A stretch of 64,000 nt of DNA from Pontibacter diazotrophicus. GTDB lineage: Bacteria > Bacteroidota > Bacteroidia > Cytophagales > Hymenobacteraceae. The stretch spans positions 115,401 through 179,400 of the forward strand of contig NZ_QRGR01000013.1 in assembly GCF_003367245.1 (NCBI RefSeq), written 5' to 3'. The translations under genes were made by a program, and so were the position numbers. Positions 46,953 through 55,806 of this stretch are shown one piece after another. The notes below the pieces were generated by a model. The model searched no databases, was not told where the DNA came from, and was given only the letters and a program-made list of their open reading frames with translations. Within the stretch, counting starts at the first letter, position 1. Each line of letters starts with the position of its first letter.

Positions 46953-47981
46953 TTAAGAAGAAGCCAGGCGTTCTGTAGAACCTCTGACAATCAGGTGAGG
47001 GTCAAGCACAATGTGTTTTGGCAGATTGTTGTACAAATCCTCTGATCGCAGCATCTTTAAAAAAAGCTCAGCGGCGGCTTCTCCCATAGGAACCGTTTGC
47101 TGATCAATAGAGGATAAACCGGGAGTAACCAGTGCACCAAACGATTCATTGGCAAAGCCGATTACTCCCACTTCCTCTGGCACCCGCACCTTATAATCAA
47201 GTAATTGCTGCAGCACACCCATTGCTGTAAAATCCTCGAGGGCGAAAACAGCATCAAAGGCTACTTTCTTCTGGTATAGCTCCTGCACGCACTGGCGGCC
47301 AAAGTCAAGCGAGAAGTCCCCGTACAGGATGAGGCTTTTGTCTACAGGCAAGCCATATAACTGGAGGGCATCTACATAACCTCTCAATCGTTCTTTGAAA
47401 ATACCAATGGTTTGCCCGGCTGTAATATGCACAATGCGTTTGTAGCCTTGTCTTATTAAATGCTCTGTCGCCAGAAAACCGCCTTTGTAATCATCTATCG
47501 TTACAGCAGGTACCTGAAGCCCTTCTGCCACCCGGTCAAAAAACAGAAGCGGAATATTTCGCTTCTGAATTTCAAAAAAGTGCTCATACTGTGTCGTCTC
47601 CTTTGCAACAGAGGCAATGATGCCCGCCACCCTGGAGTTCAGGAATGTCTCTATTCCTTTCTTCTCGCTTTCATAGGACTCATTCGACTGGTAAAGCAGG
47701 ATGCTGTAGCCGTTTTCATTCATAATTTTTTCGATACCATGCACTACAGAGCTAAAGAAGCTGACACCCAGGCTGGGAACCATAATGCCGATAGTGTAGC
47801 TGTGGCCGGAGCGGAGAGAGGAGGCGAGTTTGTTTTGGCGGTAATTAAGCTTTTGAGCTGCTTCCCGCACAAGCTTTTTAGTAGCCTCACTAATGGCCGG
47901 ATGATCATTCAATGCACGGGCTACAGTTGAAAAAGAAATATTTAGCTCTTTTGCAATGTCCTGTATGGTAACTTTCTTCAA
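46953..47981 (-). CDS. LacI-family transcriptional regulator (2), probable xylose-operon regulator
   Basis: This is a 342-residue protein. The HTH and hinge (VTIQDIAKELNISFSTVARALNDHP, then ASSLRSGHSYTIGIMVPS) are residues 3-66, followed by the sugar-binding domain (GIASVAKETTQYEHF, IPLLFFDRVAEG, DAVFALEDFTAMGVLQQL, GVIGFANESFGALVTPGLSSIDQQ). It is divergent from xylB, with a perfect operator-like dyad at 48125-48146 in the shared 228-bp gap. A leftward TACATTTG at 48016-48023 fits the Bacteroidota -7 element and could drive it. The effector is probably xylose or a related sugar; this is inferred from the neighbours. Confidence 0.93.
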   Translation of the reverse strand: MKKVTIQDIAKELNISFSTVARALNDHPAISEATKKLVREAAQKLNYRQNKLASSLRSGHSYTIGIMVPSLGVSFFSSVVHGIEKIMNENGYSILLYQSNESYESEKKGIETFLNSRVAGIIASVAKETTQYEHFFEIQKRNIPLLFFDRVAEGLQVPAVTIDDYKGGFLATEHLIRQGYKRIVHITAGQTIGIFKERLRGYVDALQLYGLPVDKSLILYGDFSLDFGRQCVQELYQKKVAFDAVFALEDFTAMGVLQQLLDYKVRVPEEVGVIGFANESFGALVTPGLSSIDQQTVPMGEAAAELFLKMLRSEDLYNNLPKHIVLDPHLIVRGSTERLASS

Positions 47982-48124
47982 CGGCTTGTACTAAAAATTA
48001 GAAACTGGGAGTTAACAAATGTAAAACTTCTTTTATCTTTCATAGCCAAAAAAAGGTGTATCTACTACACTTATTTTAAGATTAAGTAAGTAAACACTTG
48101 TGAATATAAATAAAAGTTTACAAA

Positions 48125-48146
48125 TTTATGCCAACGTTGGCATAAA
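48125..48146. promoter_or_regulatory. Perfect 22-bp operator dyad between lacI and xylB
   Basis: The core TGCCAACGTTGGCA is extended on each side by TTTA/TAAA to a perfect 22-bp palindrome centred on CG, the classic form of a LacI-family operator. It lies 64 bp upstream of xylB and 144 bp from the divergent lacI start. It differs from the TGCAACCGATTTCA class elsewhere in the window, so the two LacI proteins probably read different sites. Confidence 0.8.
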
Positions 48147-48209
48147 AGCTGGCATCTTCTTGAAAAGAAGCGAAAACAAACCCATAAGCTGCTAAAAAAC
48201 AAAGCTAAT

Positions 48210-49694
48210 ATGTTGTTACTAGGAATAGACATAGGTACCTCCTCTATTAAAGTATCGGTAGTAGATGCGCAATCGCAGAAAACGCTTGCTGCGGCGCAAT
48301 ATCCTGACACAGAATCTGCCATCACCTCCATACAGCCAGGCTGGGCGGAGCAATCGCCGGAGATGTGGTGGGAGCATGCCCGGCAGGCCATCCGCAAAGC
48401 AAACGCCACTGGTAATTACAATCCAGAGGACATCAGCGCCATTGGCATAGCCTACCAGATGCACGGCCTGGTGGTGGTAGACAAGGAGCAGAACGTACTG
48501 CGCGATTCCATTATCTGGTGTGATAGCCGTGCGGTTGAAATTGGTAACAAAGCATTTGATGCCATTGGGCACGAGAAAAGTTTGTCGCACCTGCTTAACT
48601 CTCCGGGCAACTTCACCGCCTCCAAGCTGGCGTGGGTAAAGGAGAATGAGCCGGAGACTTATAGTAAGATTCACAAAGTGATGCTGCCAGGCGACTTCAT
48701 TGCGATGAAGCTGACCGGTGACATTACCACAAGCCCATCTGCCCTGTCAGAAGGCGTGTTCTGGGATTTTAAGAAAGACGCACTGTCGGAGGATGTCATC
48801 CAGCACTTTAAATTCGAGAAGTCGCTCATTCCGGAAATAAAGCCTGTGTTCTCAGAACACGGCCAGGTAAAGCAGGATGTTGCCAGCGAGTTAGGCTTAA
48901 AAGCCGGCATTCCGGTTACCTATAAATCCGGTGACCAGCCGAACAATGCGTTGTCGTTGAACGTGCTGAAGCCGGGCGAGGTAGCTGCCACGGCGGGTAC
49001 CTCCGGAGTGATCTATGGCGTAAGCGACCAGCTGGTGTACGACCAGCAGTCAAGAGTGAACACCTTTGCGCACGTGAACCATGCCACCAACGAGAAGCGG
49101 GTGGGCGTGCTGCTTTGCATCAACGGCACGGGCATTCTGAACAGTTGGGTGAAGAACAACATCAGTGCTGGCCAGGGCTATGTCGCCATGAATGAGGCAG
49201 CGCAGAAGATTGCTGTCGGTAGCAACGGGCTGCGCATCCTGCCTTTTGGCAATGGTGCAGAGCGTATGCTCAACAACAAGATGGTGGGGGTGCACTTCCA
49301 CAACATCGACCTGAACCTGCACACACAGGCCCACATTTTCAGGGCAGTGCAGGAGGGCATCGTCTTCGCTTTCCGCTATGGCCTGGACATTATGCGGGAG
49401 AACGGTATGAATCCGCAGGTAATCCGGGCGGGGCAGGCGAATCTGTTCCTGAGCCCGCTGTTTGCGCAGGCTTTTGTAGATGCCACCAACGTGCCGGTAG
49501 AGCTTTATCAGAACGATGGTAGTGTAGGTGCTGCTTTAGGTGCCGGTATAGGCTCCACAGTGTTCAGCTCGCCGGAAGAAGCATTCAGCAACTTTAAACC
49601 GGTTAGACTGATAGAGCCGCAGGCTACCGCAGAATATGAGCCAATTTACCAGGAGTGGAAAGCGCTTCTGAACGCTCAGCTTGACAGGAAATAA
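48210..49694 (+). CDS. xylB: Xylulokinase
   Basis: This is a 494-residue FGGY-family kinase of usual XylB length. The N-terminal ATPase-fold motif LLGIDIGTSSIKVSVVD is followed by WAEQSPEMWWEHA, GIAYQMHGLVVVD, LRDSIIWCDSRA and LPGDFIAMKLTG. The second domain carries YKSGDQPNNALSLNV, with the likely catalytic Asp, and AATAGTSGVIYGVS. It phosphorylates D-xylulose to xylulose 5-phosphate in the cytoplasm. It is first in the rightward xylB-xylA-xylE operon, with xylA starting 44 bp downstream. Confidence 0.96.
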   Translation: MLLLGIDIGTSSIKVSVVDAQSQKTLAAAQYPDTESAITSIQPGWAEQSPEMWWEHARQAIRKANATGNYNPEDISAIGIAYQMHGLVVVDKEQNVLRDSIIWCDSRAVEIGNKAFDAIGHEKSLSHLLNSPGNFTASKLAWVKENEPETYSKIHKVMLPGDFIAMKLTGDITTSPSALSEGVFWDFKKDALSEDVIQHFKFEKSLIPEIKPVFSEHGQVKQDVASELGLKAGIPVTYKSGDQPNNALSLNVLKPGEVAATAGTSGVIYGVSDQLVYDQQSRVNTFAHVNHATNEKRVGVLLCINGTGILNSWVKNNISAGQGYVAMNEAAQKIAVGSNGLRILPFGNGAERMLNNKMVGVHFHNIDLNLHTQAHIFRAVQEGIVFAFRYGLDIMRENGMNPQVIRAGQANLFLSPLFAQAFVDATNVPVELYQNDGSVGAALGAGIGSTVFSSPEEAFSNFKPVRLIEPQATAEYEPIYQEWKALLNAQLDRK

Positions 49695-49738
49695 ATTAAA
49701 TATATAATATTCAATACACAAACTTTAATACATTAACC

Positions 49739-51070
49739 ATGGCAAATCCATTAATAGGAGAAAAAGAATATTTTAAAGGAATAGGACAGATAAAATTTGA
49801 AGGTCCGGAATCTGATAACCCATTCGCATACCGCTGGTACGATGAAAACAGAGTAGTAGCAGGGAAAACACTGAAAGACCACCTGCGCTTTGCAGTGGCT
49901 TACTGGCACTCGTTCAATGCCAACGGTGCAGACCCATTTGGCGGCCCGACTTTACAATTCCCCTGGGATGAGAAGTCTGATCCTGTTGAAAGAGCGAAAG
50001 ATAAAATGGATGCCGCTTTCGAATTCATCACGAAGATGAACATGCCCTACTATTGCTTCCATGATGTGGACGTGGTAGACTATGGCAACGACATCGCTGA
50101 AAACGAAAGACGCCTGCAGACGCTGGTAGAATATGCGAAGCAGAAGCAGCAGGAAAGCGGCGTGAAACTGCTTTGGGGAACAGCCAACGTGTTCTCGCAC
50201 CAGCGTTATATGAACGGTGCTTCTACCAATCCTGATTTCCATGTATTGTCTCATGCCGCTGCACAGGTAAAAGCTGCGCTGGATGCTACTATTGCGCTAG
50301 ATGGCGAGAATTATGTGTTCTGGGGTGGTCGTGAAGGCTATATGAGCCTGCTGAACACCGACATGAAGCGTGAGCAGGACCACCTGGCCCGTTTCCTGCA
50401 TACGGCAAAAGACTACGCCCGCAAGCAAGGCTTTAAAGGCACCTTCTTCATAGAGCCGAAGCCAATGGAGCCAACCAAGCACCAGTATGACTATGACTCT
50501 GCTACCGTTATTGGATTCCTGCGCAAGTACGACCTGCTGAACGATTTCAAAATCAACGTTGAGGTAAACCACGCAACGCTGGCTGGCCACACCTTCCAGC
50601 ACGAACTGCAGGTTGCGGCTGATGCTGGCTTGTTAGGTTCTATCGATGCGAACCGCGGTGACTACCAGAACGGCTGGGATACTGACCAGTTCCCGAACAA
50701 CCTGAACGAATTGACAGAGGCAATGCTGGTGTTCTTGGAAGCCGGTGGCGTACAGGGTGGCGGTATTAACTTCGACGCTAAAATCAGAAGAAACTCTACT
50801 GACCAGGCTGACCTGTTCTACGCACACATAGGCGGTGCCGACACATTCGCCAGAGCACTCATCTCGGCAGACAATATCCTTCAGAAGTCTGATTACAAGA
50901 AGGTGCGTCAGGACCGTTATGCTTCTTTCGATAGCGGTAAAGGTAAAGATTTTGAAGAAGGCGTACTGACGCTGGAAGATCTGCGCCAGTACGCAGTTGA
51001 GAACGGTGAGCCTGAGGTGAAGAGCGGAAGACAGGAGTACCTGGAGAACGTAATTAACCGCTACATCTAA
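49739..51070 (+). CDS. xylA: Xylose isomerase
   Basis: This is a 443-residue TIM-barrel enzyme of the class II XylA length. Conserved segments are FWHSF-like [25 protein letters not shown] with the ring-opening His and Asp, [59 protein letters not shown] and SIDANRGD with metal ligands. It converts D-xylose to D-xylulose using divalent metals in the cytoplasm. It lies between xylB and the xylose transporter gene, 38 bp before the latter. Confidence 0.98.
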   Translation: MANPLIGEKEYFKGIGQIKFEGPESDNPFAYRWYDENRVVAGKTLKDHLRFAVAYWHSFNANGADPFGGPTLQFPWDEKSDPVERAKDKMDAAFEFITKMNMPYYCFHDVDVVDYGNDIAENERRLQTLVEYAKQKQQESGVKLLWGTANVFSHQRYMNGASTNPDFHVLSHAAAQVKAALDATIALDGENYVFWGGREGYMSLLNTDMKREQDHLARFLHTAKDYARKQGFKGTFFIEPKPMEPTKHQYDYDSATVIGFLRKYDLLNDFKINVEVNHATLAGHTFQHELQVAADAGLLGSIDANRGDYQNGWDTDQFPNNLNELTEAMLVFLEAGGVQGGGINFDAKIRRNSTDQADLFYAHIGGADTFARALISADNILQKSDYKKVRQDRYASFDSGKGKDFEEGVLTLEDLRQYAVENGEPEVKSGRQEYLENVINRYI

Positions 51071-51108
51071 GAGGCTAATATCATTAAACAACCCTTTTCC
51101 AGTTCAAT

Positions 51109-52551
51109 ATGTCAAGGAACGAAAAAGAAACGGCGGGGCAGAATATTCCCTACATCGCTGGAATCACTTTAATTGCCACGCTAGGTGGTTTACTCTTTGG
51201 GTACGATACCGCTGTTATTTCAGGCGCGGAGCGATCGGTACAGATCTTTCTGGTAGACAGACTGGGCCTTAGCACCTGGGTGCATGGCGCTACTATTTCC
51301 AGTGCTCTGATTGGATGTATCATAGGCGGTGCCATTTCAGGCGTTTTTGCATCCGGGATAGGCCGGAAAAAAACCTTGATTCTGGCGGCAGTTCTGTTTT
51401 TTATGTCTGCCCTGGGCTCAGGCTACCCTGAATTTTTGTTCTTTGAGGATGGCGAGCCTACCATGGGCTTGCTCTATATGTTCAATTTTTACAGGATAAT
51501 AGGAGGAATAGGGGTAGGTCTGGCCTCCGCCGTAGTACCGGTATACATTGGCGAGATAGCGCCAGCCAACATCCGTGGCCGATTGGTTTCACTGAACCAG
51601 TTTGCTATCATTTTCGGAATGCTGGTTGTTTATTTCGTTAACTGGGGTATTGCCAGCGGGCAGTCTGTGGAATGGATCAATGAAGTGGGCTGGAGACGGA
51701 TGTTCCTGTCGGAAGCTATTCCGGCAGGTCTGTTTGGGGTACTGTTGTTTTTTGTTCCTGAAACGCCGCGATACCTAAGCATGGCGGGCAGAGATGACGA
51801 AGCGCTGAAAATCCTGACAAAAGTAAACGGGGGGCAACGTGCGAAGGAGATCTTTGCTGAAATAAAGAATACCGTGGAGCATCACTCCGGTAAGCTGCTT
51901 TCTTACGGAAAGACAGTCATTGTGATTGGAGTTTTGCTTTCTATCTTCCAGCAGTTTGTGGGTATCAACGTTGCCCTGTACTACGCGCCGCGGATTTTCG
52001 AGAGTATGGGTGCCGGTAAAGATGCCTCTATGCTACAAACTGTGGTAATGGGTGTGATAAACGTAATCTTTACTGTTGTAGCTATTCTTACTGTAGACAG
52101 ATGGGGTAGAAAACCGCTGTTGATGGTAGGTTCCATTGGTATGGCAGTGGGTATGTTTGCGATTGCCGGTCTTGCCTATTATGAGGTCATCGGCATCAGC
52201 ACATTGGTATTCATTATCATTTACACCGCGTCATTTATGATGTCGTGGGGTCCGATTACCTGGGTTCTGATTTCGGAGATTTTTCCTAATAAAATCAGGG
52301 GGAAAGCGGTGGCTGTTGCCGTTGCAGCACAGTGGGCAGCCAATTTCTTCATCTCCGCAACTTATCCGTCGATGATGGAATTCAGCGGCGCTTTTACGTA
52401 CGGCTTCTATGGTCTGATGAGTCTCTTGTCCTTCCTGTTCGTGTGGAAAATGATTCCTGAAACGAAAGGGAAATCCCTTGAGGAGATGGAAGAACTGTGG
52501 AGAAAGAAGTCGGGGAGTGTGCCTGAATCGAATGTAGCAGCAGGTAGATAA
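51109..52551 (+). CDS. xylE: MFS sugar porter, XylE-type xylose:H+ symporter
   Basis: This is a 480-residue transporter with twelve predicted spans and all the sugar-porter signatures: GYDTAVISGAE in helix 1, GGAISGVFASGIGRKKTL between helices 2 and 3, PVYIGEIAPANIRGRLVSLNQ after helix 4, PETPRYL before the central loop, QQFVGINVALYYAPRIFESMG in helix 7, DRWGRKPLL between 8 and 9, and PETKGKSLEEMEELW at the C-terminus. It should import D-xylose with protons. It ends the xylBA operon and is followed by a terminator at 52582. Confidence 0.93.
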   Translation: MSRNEKETAGQNIPYIAGITLIATLGGLLFGYDTAVISGAERSVQIFLVDRLGLSTWVHGATISSALIGCIIGGAISGVFASGIGRKKTLILAAVLFFMSALGSGYPEFLFFEDGEPTMGLLYMFNFYRIIGGIGVGLASAVVPVYIGEIAPANIRGRLVSLNQFAIIFGMLVVYFVNWGIASGQSVEWINEVGWRRMFLSEAIPAGLFGVLLFFVPETPRYLSMAGRDDEALKILTKVNGGQRAKEIFAEIKNTVEHHSGKLLSYGKTVIVIGVLLSIFQQFVGINVALYYAPRIFESMGAGKDASMLQTVVMGVINVIFTVVAILTVDRWGRKPLLMVGSIGMAVGMFAIAGLAYYEVIGISTLVFIIIYTASFMMSWGPITWVLISEIFPNKIRGKAVAVAVAAQWAANFFISATYPSMMEFSGAFTYGFYGLMSLLSFLFVWKMIPETKGKSLEEMEELWRKKSGSVPESNVAAGR

Positions 52552-52581
52552 AAGTAACAGCTTTAAGCTACATTTAAAGTC

Positions 52582-52622
52582 AAACAGGAAAGGCTCTCTG
52601 TAATGGAGGGCCTTTCCTGTTT
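52582..52622 (+). terminator. Terminator after xylE
   Basis: The 17-nt arms, beginning AAACAGGAAAGGC and ending GCCTTTCCTGTTT, pair with one wobble around a 7-nt loop. The 3' arm ends in TTT. It lies 30 bp past the xylE stop. Confidence 0.85.
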
Positions 52623-52770
52623 ATATATGAAGGGTTCTGAAAAGAGGGGACAGCAGGTTATCTGAGCAGGAAATTACGTGCTGTAAACTATATAGCCGGG
52701 GGCTTTCATTTAAGAAAGTAAAAAGGTAAGTTTATACAGATTCTGTTTATAAACGCTATACTCCCTCAAC

Positions 52771-53544
52771 ATGAAAAAAGAACTGCTTCTTTACGGATGC
52801 ACGCTGTTGCTTGCCTGCGGTATCCAGTCCTGTTCTTCATCTGCCACCAATCCGCAAACACCCGTGGCAGCAGAAACAGAAAATGCCGACTCCTCCCGAA
52901 TTCTTGTGTTTTCTAAAACTAGTGGCTTCTACCACGAATCAATACCGGATGGTATTAGTGCTATCCAGAAGCTAGGAAATGAGCACAACGTACAAGTAGA
53001 CACAACAAAGAATGCAGCCTACTTTAATCCCGATTCGCTCAGTAATTATGATGCCGTGGTGTTTCTAAGTACCACGCAGGATGTGTTAAATGACCAGCAG
53101 CAGGAGGCTTTCACAAAATACATTCAGGGTGGCGGCGGCTATGCAGGCATACATGCAGCAGCCGACACAGAGTATGACTGGCCGTGGTATAACAGGCTGG
53201 TAGGTGCTTATTTTCTGAGCCACCCGAAGCAGCAGAACGCTACAGTCAGGGTAAGCAATAAAAACCATCCATCTACAAGCCATCTGCCTGATGAGTGGGA
53301 GATTTTTGATGAACTCTACAACTATAAGGACATCAACCCGGATATAACTGTTTTAGCAACCTTAGATGAAAGTACCTATGAAGGCGGCGAGAATGCTGAC
53401 AACCATCCAATTGTATGGTACCACGAGTTTGATGGCGGCCGTGCTTTCTATACCGGCCTGGGCCACACAAAGGAAAGCTACAGCAATCCTGTTTTCCTGC
53501 AGCACATATGGGGCGGAATAAACTATGCCATGGGGCAGGAATAA
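52771..53544 (+). CDS. ThuA-domain lipoprotein (2)
   Basis: This is a 257-residue lipoprotein; the signal ends in an SPII-like motif with Cys16 or Cys21. The ThuA domain covers about 48-255: RILVFSKTSGFYHESIPDGI, VVFLSTTQDVLNDQQQEAF, GGGYAGIHAAADTEYDWPWY, LVGAYFLSHP, PIVWYHEFDGGRAFYTGLGHT. It is homologous in layout to the ThuA protein at 38509. It stands alone here with no Gfo/Idh neighbour, between the xyl operon terminator and a very long hairpin. The function is not established for the family; sugar-acid or keto-sugar chemistry is usually suspected. Confidence 0.88.
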   Translation: MKKELLLYGCTLLLACGIQSCSSSATNPQTPVAAETENADSSRILVFSKTSGFYHESIPDGISAIQKLGNEHNVQVDTTKNAAYFNPDSLSNYDAVVFLSTTQDVLNDQQQEAFTKYIQGGGGYAGIHAAADTEYDWPWYNRLVGAYFLSHPKQQNATVRVSNKNHPSTSHLPDEWEIFDELYNYKDINPDITVLATLDESTYEGGENADNHPIVWYHEFDGGRAFYTGLGHTKESYSNPVFLQHIWGGINYAMGQE

Positions 53545-53574
53545 GACAGAAATTAATCCCCTGTACATCATCAC

Positions 53575-53646
53575 AAAACAGCTTATACAAACAAAAAAGG
53601 AGCGCCGCTTTCGCAGTGCTCCTTTTTTGTTTGTATAAGCTGTTTT
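53575..53646. terminator. Very long bidirectional hairpin between convergent genes
   Basis: The arms start AAAACAGCTTATACAAAC and end with the exact complement, 29 bp perfectly paired, then an inner GCGCCGC/GCAGTGC part with one wobble and one mismatch around a TTTC loop (stem about 34 bp). Each strand has an A-run and a T-run inside the stem. It lies between the ThuA gene (ends 53544) and the beta-barrel gene (ends 53665). Confidence 0.85.
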
Positions 53647-53664
53647 GCTTCTGTAGCCCGGAGG

Positions 53665-54258
53665 TTAAAATATGAAGCCCATGCGCAGTGACAGGCGTTT
53701 ATAATTTATCTTTTGCTCTGTTCTGTTGCCCCACCAGTTGGTATCTGTTTTGACTCTTTGTGTTTTATAGCCAACGCCAAAGGTGTAGGCTGTGCTGTTA
53801 CCGGTGTTCACCCGTATACCTGCGGAAGGGCTGAACATCCAGCCGCCCTCAATTTTCTGCTCGTTACTCTCATCACTCAGGAAAGTGGTCCCGTAGCCTG
53901 CATCTACCCCGTACACAGGACTTACTCTGCCTTTTAAAAGCTCTCCGCGAATACCCAGGGCTATGGGTGTGACCAGTACATTATTATAGAAGTCAAAGCC
54001 TACAGTGCCGCCTACTACCAGTAATCTGTGAAAGCGGTAGCCGTTAAATAGCTGCACGGTGGGAGAGGCAACGGAAGAACTGAAGTTCGTGTCGCCTGTT
54101 TTTCCGTAGAGAAAGCCAAACTCCACCATGCCCATATAGCGTTTGGGGGCATCGGGTGACGTAGCCATAGCAAGACCTTTATCCTGTGCCTGTGCTGTAG
54201 AAAGGCCTGCTATCGCCAGGTAAAATAGGAGGGTGAGTAGTGGTAACTGGTTTTTCAT
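53665..54258 (-). CDS. Small outer-membrane beta-barrel protein
   Basis: This is a 197-residue protein with a signal peptide (1-24, ending AQAQ). The rest alternates polar and hydrophobic residues in short strands (MVEFGFLYGK, RLLVVGGTVGFDFY, LGIRGELLKG, PVYGVDAGYGTTF, STAYTFGVGYKTQRV) and ends with the aromatic residues RLSLRMGFIF, as expected of an outer-membrane barrel of about eight strands. The function is unknown. Its ATG follows the stop codon of the LVIVD gene with no gap, so the two are probably translationally coupled. Confidence 0.75.
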   Translation of the reverse strand: MKNQLPLLTLLFYLAIAGLSTAQAQDKGLAMATSPDAPKRYMGMVEFGFLYGKTGDTNFSSSVASPTVQLFNGYRFHRLLVVGGTVGFDFYNNVLVTPIALGIRGELLKGRVSPVYGVDAGYGTTFLSDESNEQKIEGGWMFSPSAGIRVNTGNSTAYTFGVGYKTQRVKTDTNWWGNRTEQKINYKRLSLRMGFIF

Positions 54259-55563
54259 TTAAATGTCTTTGCGCATAACTGGTATTTTGCTGAGCAGCTT
54301 TATCTGGCTGATGTCGCTATAGTCGTACTGGTATAAACCATCTTTGCCAATCATCAGCAGCGAAGTGCCCAGTGGGATTACATCAAAAGCATCCTGCCCT
54401 TTAAAATGCTCCCTCAGGTTCTGGTCTACTTTCAGGTGGTCTTTTATATCGAATACTTTTAAGCCGTACTCCCCTTCACAGAGGAAAAGGGTAGACTGGT
54501 CAATCCCCAGCCCATGCGGGTTCTGCATCGGGTATGTTTTTAAATGTTTTGGGCTGCGGGCATTGCTGATGTCGATTACCTCCAATTGGTTAGTGAAGCC
54601 GGCGCAGGCATTGCCCGAGCGCAAGGTCACCCAGGCCAGGTCGCCGTCTACCACTACCGGGTCACAGCTGTTGACGTGGGCGTAGGTGGAAAGGTGTACC
54701 GGGCTGGTTGGGTTGCTGTTATCATAAATGTGCATACCATTGGTAGACCCTATAAAAAGCTTATCGTCGTAGGGGAAGATAGTTTCAATACCCCAACCCA
54801 TATTAATTTTCTGGCCTGCCTGTGGATCAGTTTCATCACTGATGTCAAACAACTGCATGTCGGTTAGGCTCACCGTGTATAGATGGTTGCCTGATATGGT
54901 GAACCTTGCCATAGAACCACCTTTACCGGCAGTACTCCCCGGCATGGCTGTGGGGGAAGCATTTCCTGAAGAAAAAGAGCCGCTGCCGTCATTAAACTCT
55001 AACCACCCGCCCCGCCAGATAGCGCTGTTGCCGTTGCAGTCTGAGTCGTAGGCTTGTGTCACCTTTTTCTCCACAAATTCTGAGATAAATACGCTGGCGG
55101 TATCATTTACCAGCATGCCATGCGTCGGAAAAATATTTTCGACGCGGTTCACCAGCTTTACATCCAGGGGATTGCTGATATCCATTGCTACCAGGTCTAT
55201 GTAACTGTCGGCATAGAGGGTGTTGCCCTTTACGGCCATATCGATATTGCCTGGTATCTCCACAAAATTGATGGTTTGTGGCGCGGCCGGATCTGAATTG
55301 TCTATGATGTGGATGCCTTCGTTCATTTCGTTGATGAACAGGTAATTTCCTTTCACGTAAATTTTGCCGGGTGCCTCCAGCACACGCGGACCATTGATTT
55401 TGAAGGCACTTCGTAATTCTGCCCGCATCATGTATACAGGCTCCTGTACAGTATAGGTAATGGTGGTTTCGCAATCGTCGGAGCAGGAACTCAGCAGCAG
55501 GGCCGGGAAGAAAAGGAGCAAAGCGAACACTTGCTGTAAAATGGGTAGAGCATTCTTTTTCAT
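54259..55563 (-). CDS. LVIVD-repeat lipoprotein (putative beta-propeller)
   Basis: This is a 434-residue lipoprotein with LLLSSC and Cys27. From about 60 on it shows repeated units of the LVIVD type, each ending in an I-D-x-S-x-P turn: GIHIIDNSDPAAP, LVAMDISNPLDV, MQLFDISDETDP, GMHIYDNSNPTSP, LEVIDISNARSP, GLKVFDIKDHL. These are predicted to form a surface-exposed beta-propeller. The ligand is unknown. The stop codon abuts the start of the small barrel protein gene. A surface lipoprotein coupled to an outer-membrane barrel suggests a joint surface complex, but no partner is proven. Confidence 0.85.
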   Translation of the reverse strand: MKKNALPILQQVFALLLFFPALLLSSCSDDCETTITYTVQEPVYMMRAELRSAFKINGPRVLEAPGKIYVKGNYLFINEMNEGIHIIDNSDPAAPQTINFVEIPGNIDMAVKGNTLYADSYIDLVAMDISNPLDVKLVNRVENIFPTHGMLVNDTASVFISEFVEKKVTQAYDSDCNGNSAIWRGGWLEFNDGSGSFSSGNASPTAMPGSTAGKGGSMARFTISGNHLYTVSLTDMQLFDISDETDPQAGQKINMGWGIETIFPYDDKLFIGSTNGMHIYDNSNPTSPVHLSTYAHVNSCDPVVVDGDLAWVTLRSGNACAGFTNQLEVIDISNARSPKHLKTYPMQNPHGLGIDQSTLFLCEGEYGLKVFDIKDHLKVDQNLREHFKGQDAFDVIPLGTSLLMIGKDGLYQYDYSDISQIKLLSKIPVMRKDI

Positions 55564-55746
55564 ACAGATTAGCTTTTGTTATGAAACCATATATTGGAGC
55601 AAGGCTGGCAAAGGTATACTTGTCTTTTGTTGCCCTTCTATTTTGGGGACCCAGGTTATGGGCAAAAGGTTGTAAGGTGTTATAAAAATGTAGAGAATGC
55701 ATGCTGGATTTGTATAAAAGGCTTATGATAAAAAAATACAGCGGGC

Positions 55747-55780
55747 AAAAAACAAGGGCAGCCGTTAAGAGCTGCCCTTG
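55747..55780 (-). terminator. Terminator after Asp-box protein gene 1
   Basis: CAAGGGCAGC (55753-55762) and GCTGCCCTTG (55771-55780) form a 10-bp stem with an 8-nt loop. On the leftward strand a run of six Ts follows the stem. It lies 27 bp past the stop of the gene at 55807. Confidence 0.85.
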
Positions 55781-55806
55781 AAAAAAAGAATGGATGTATT
55801 ATAGCC

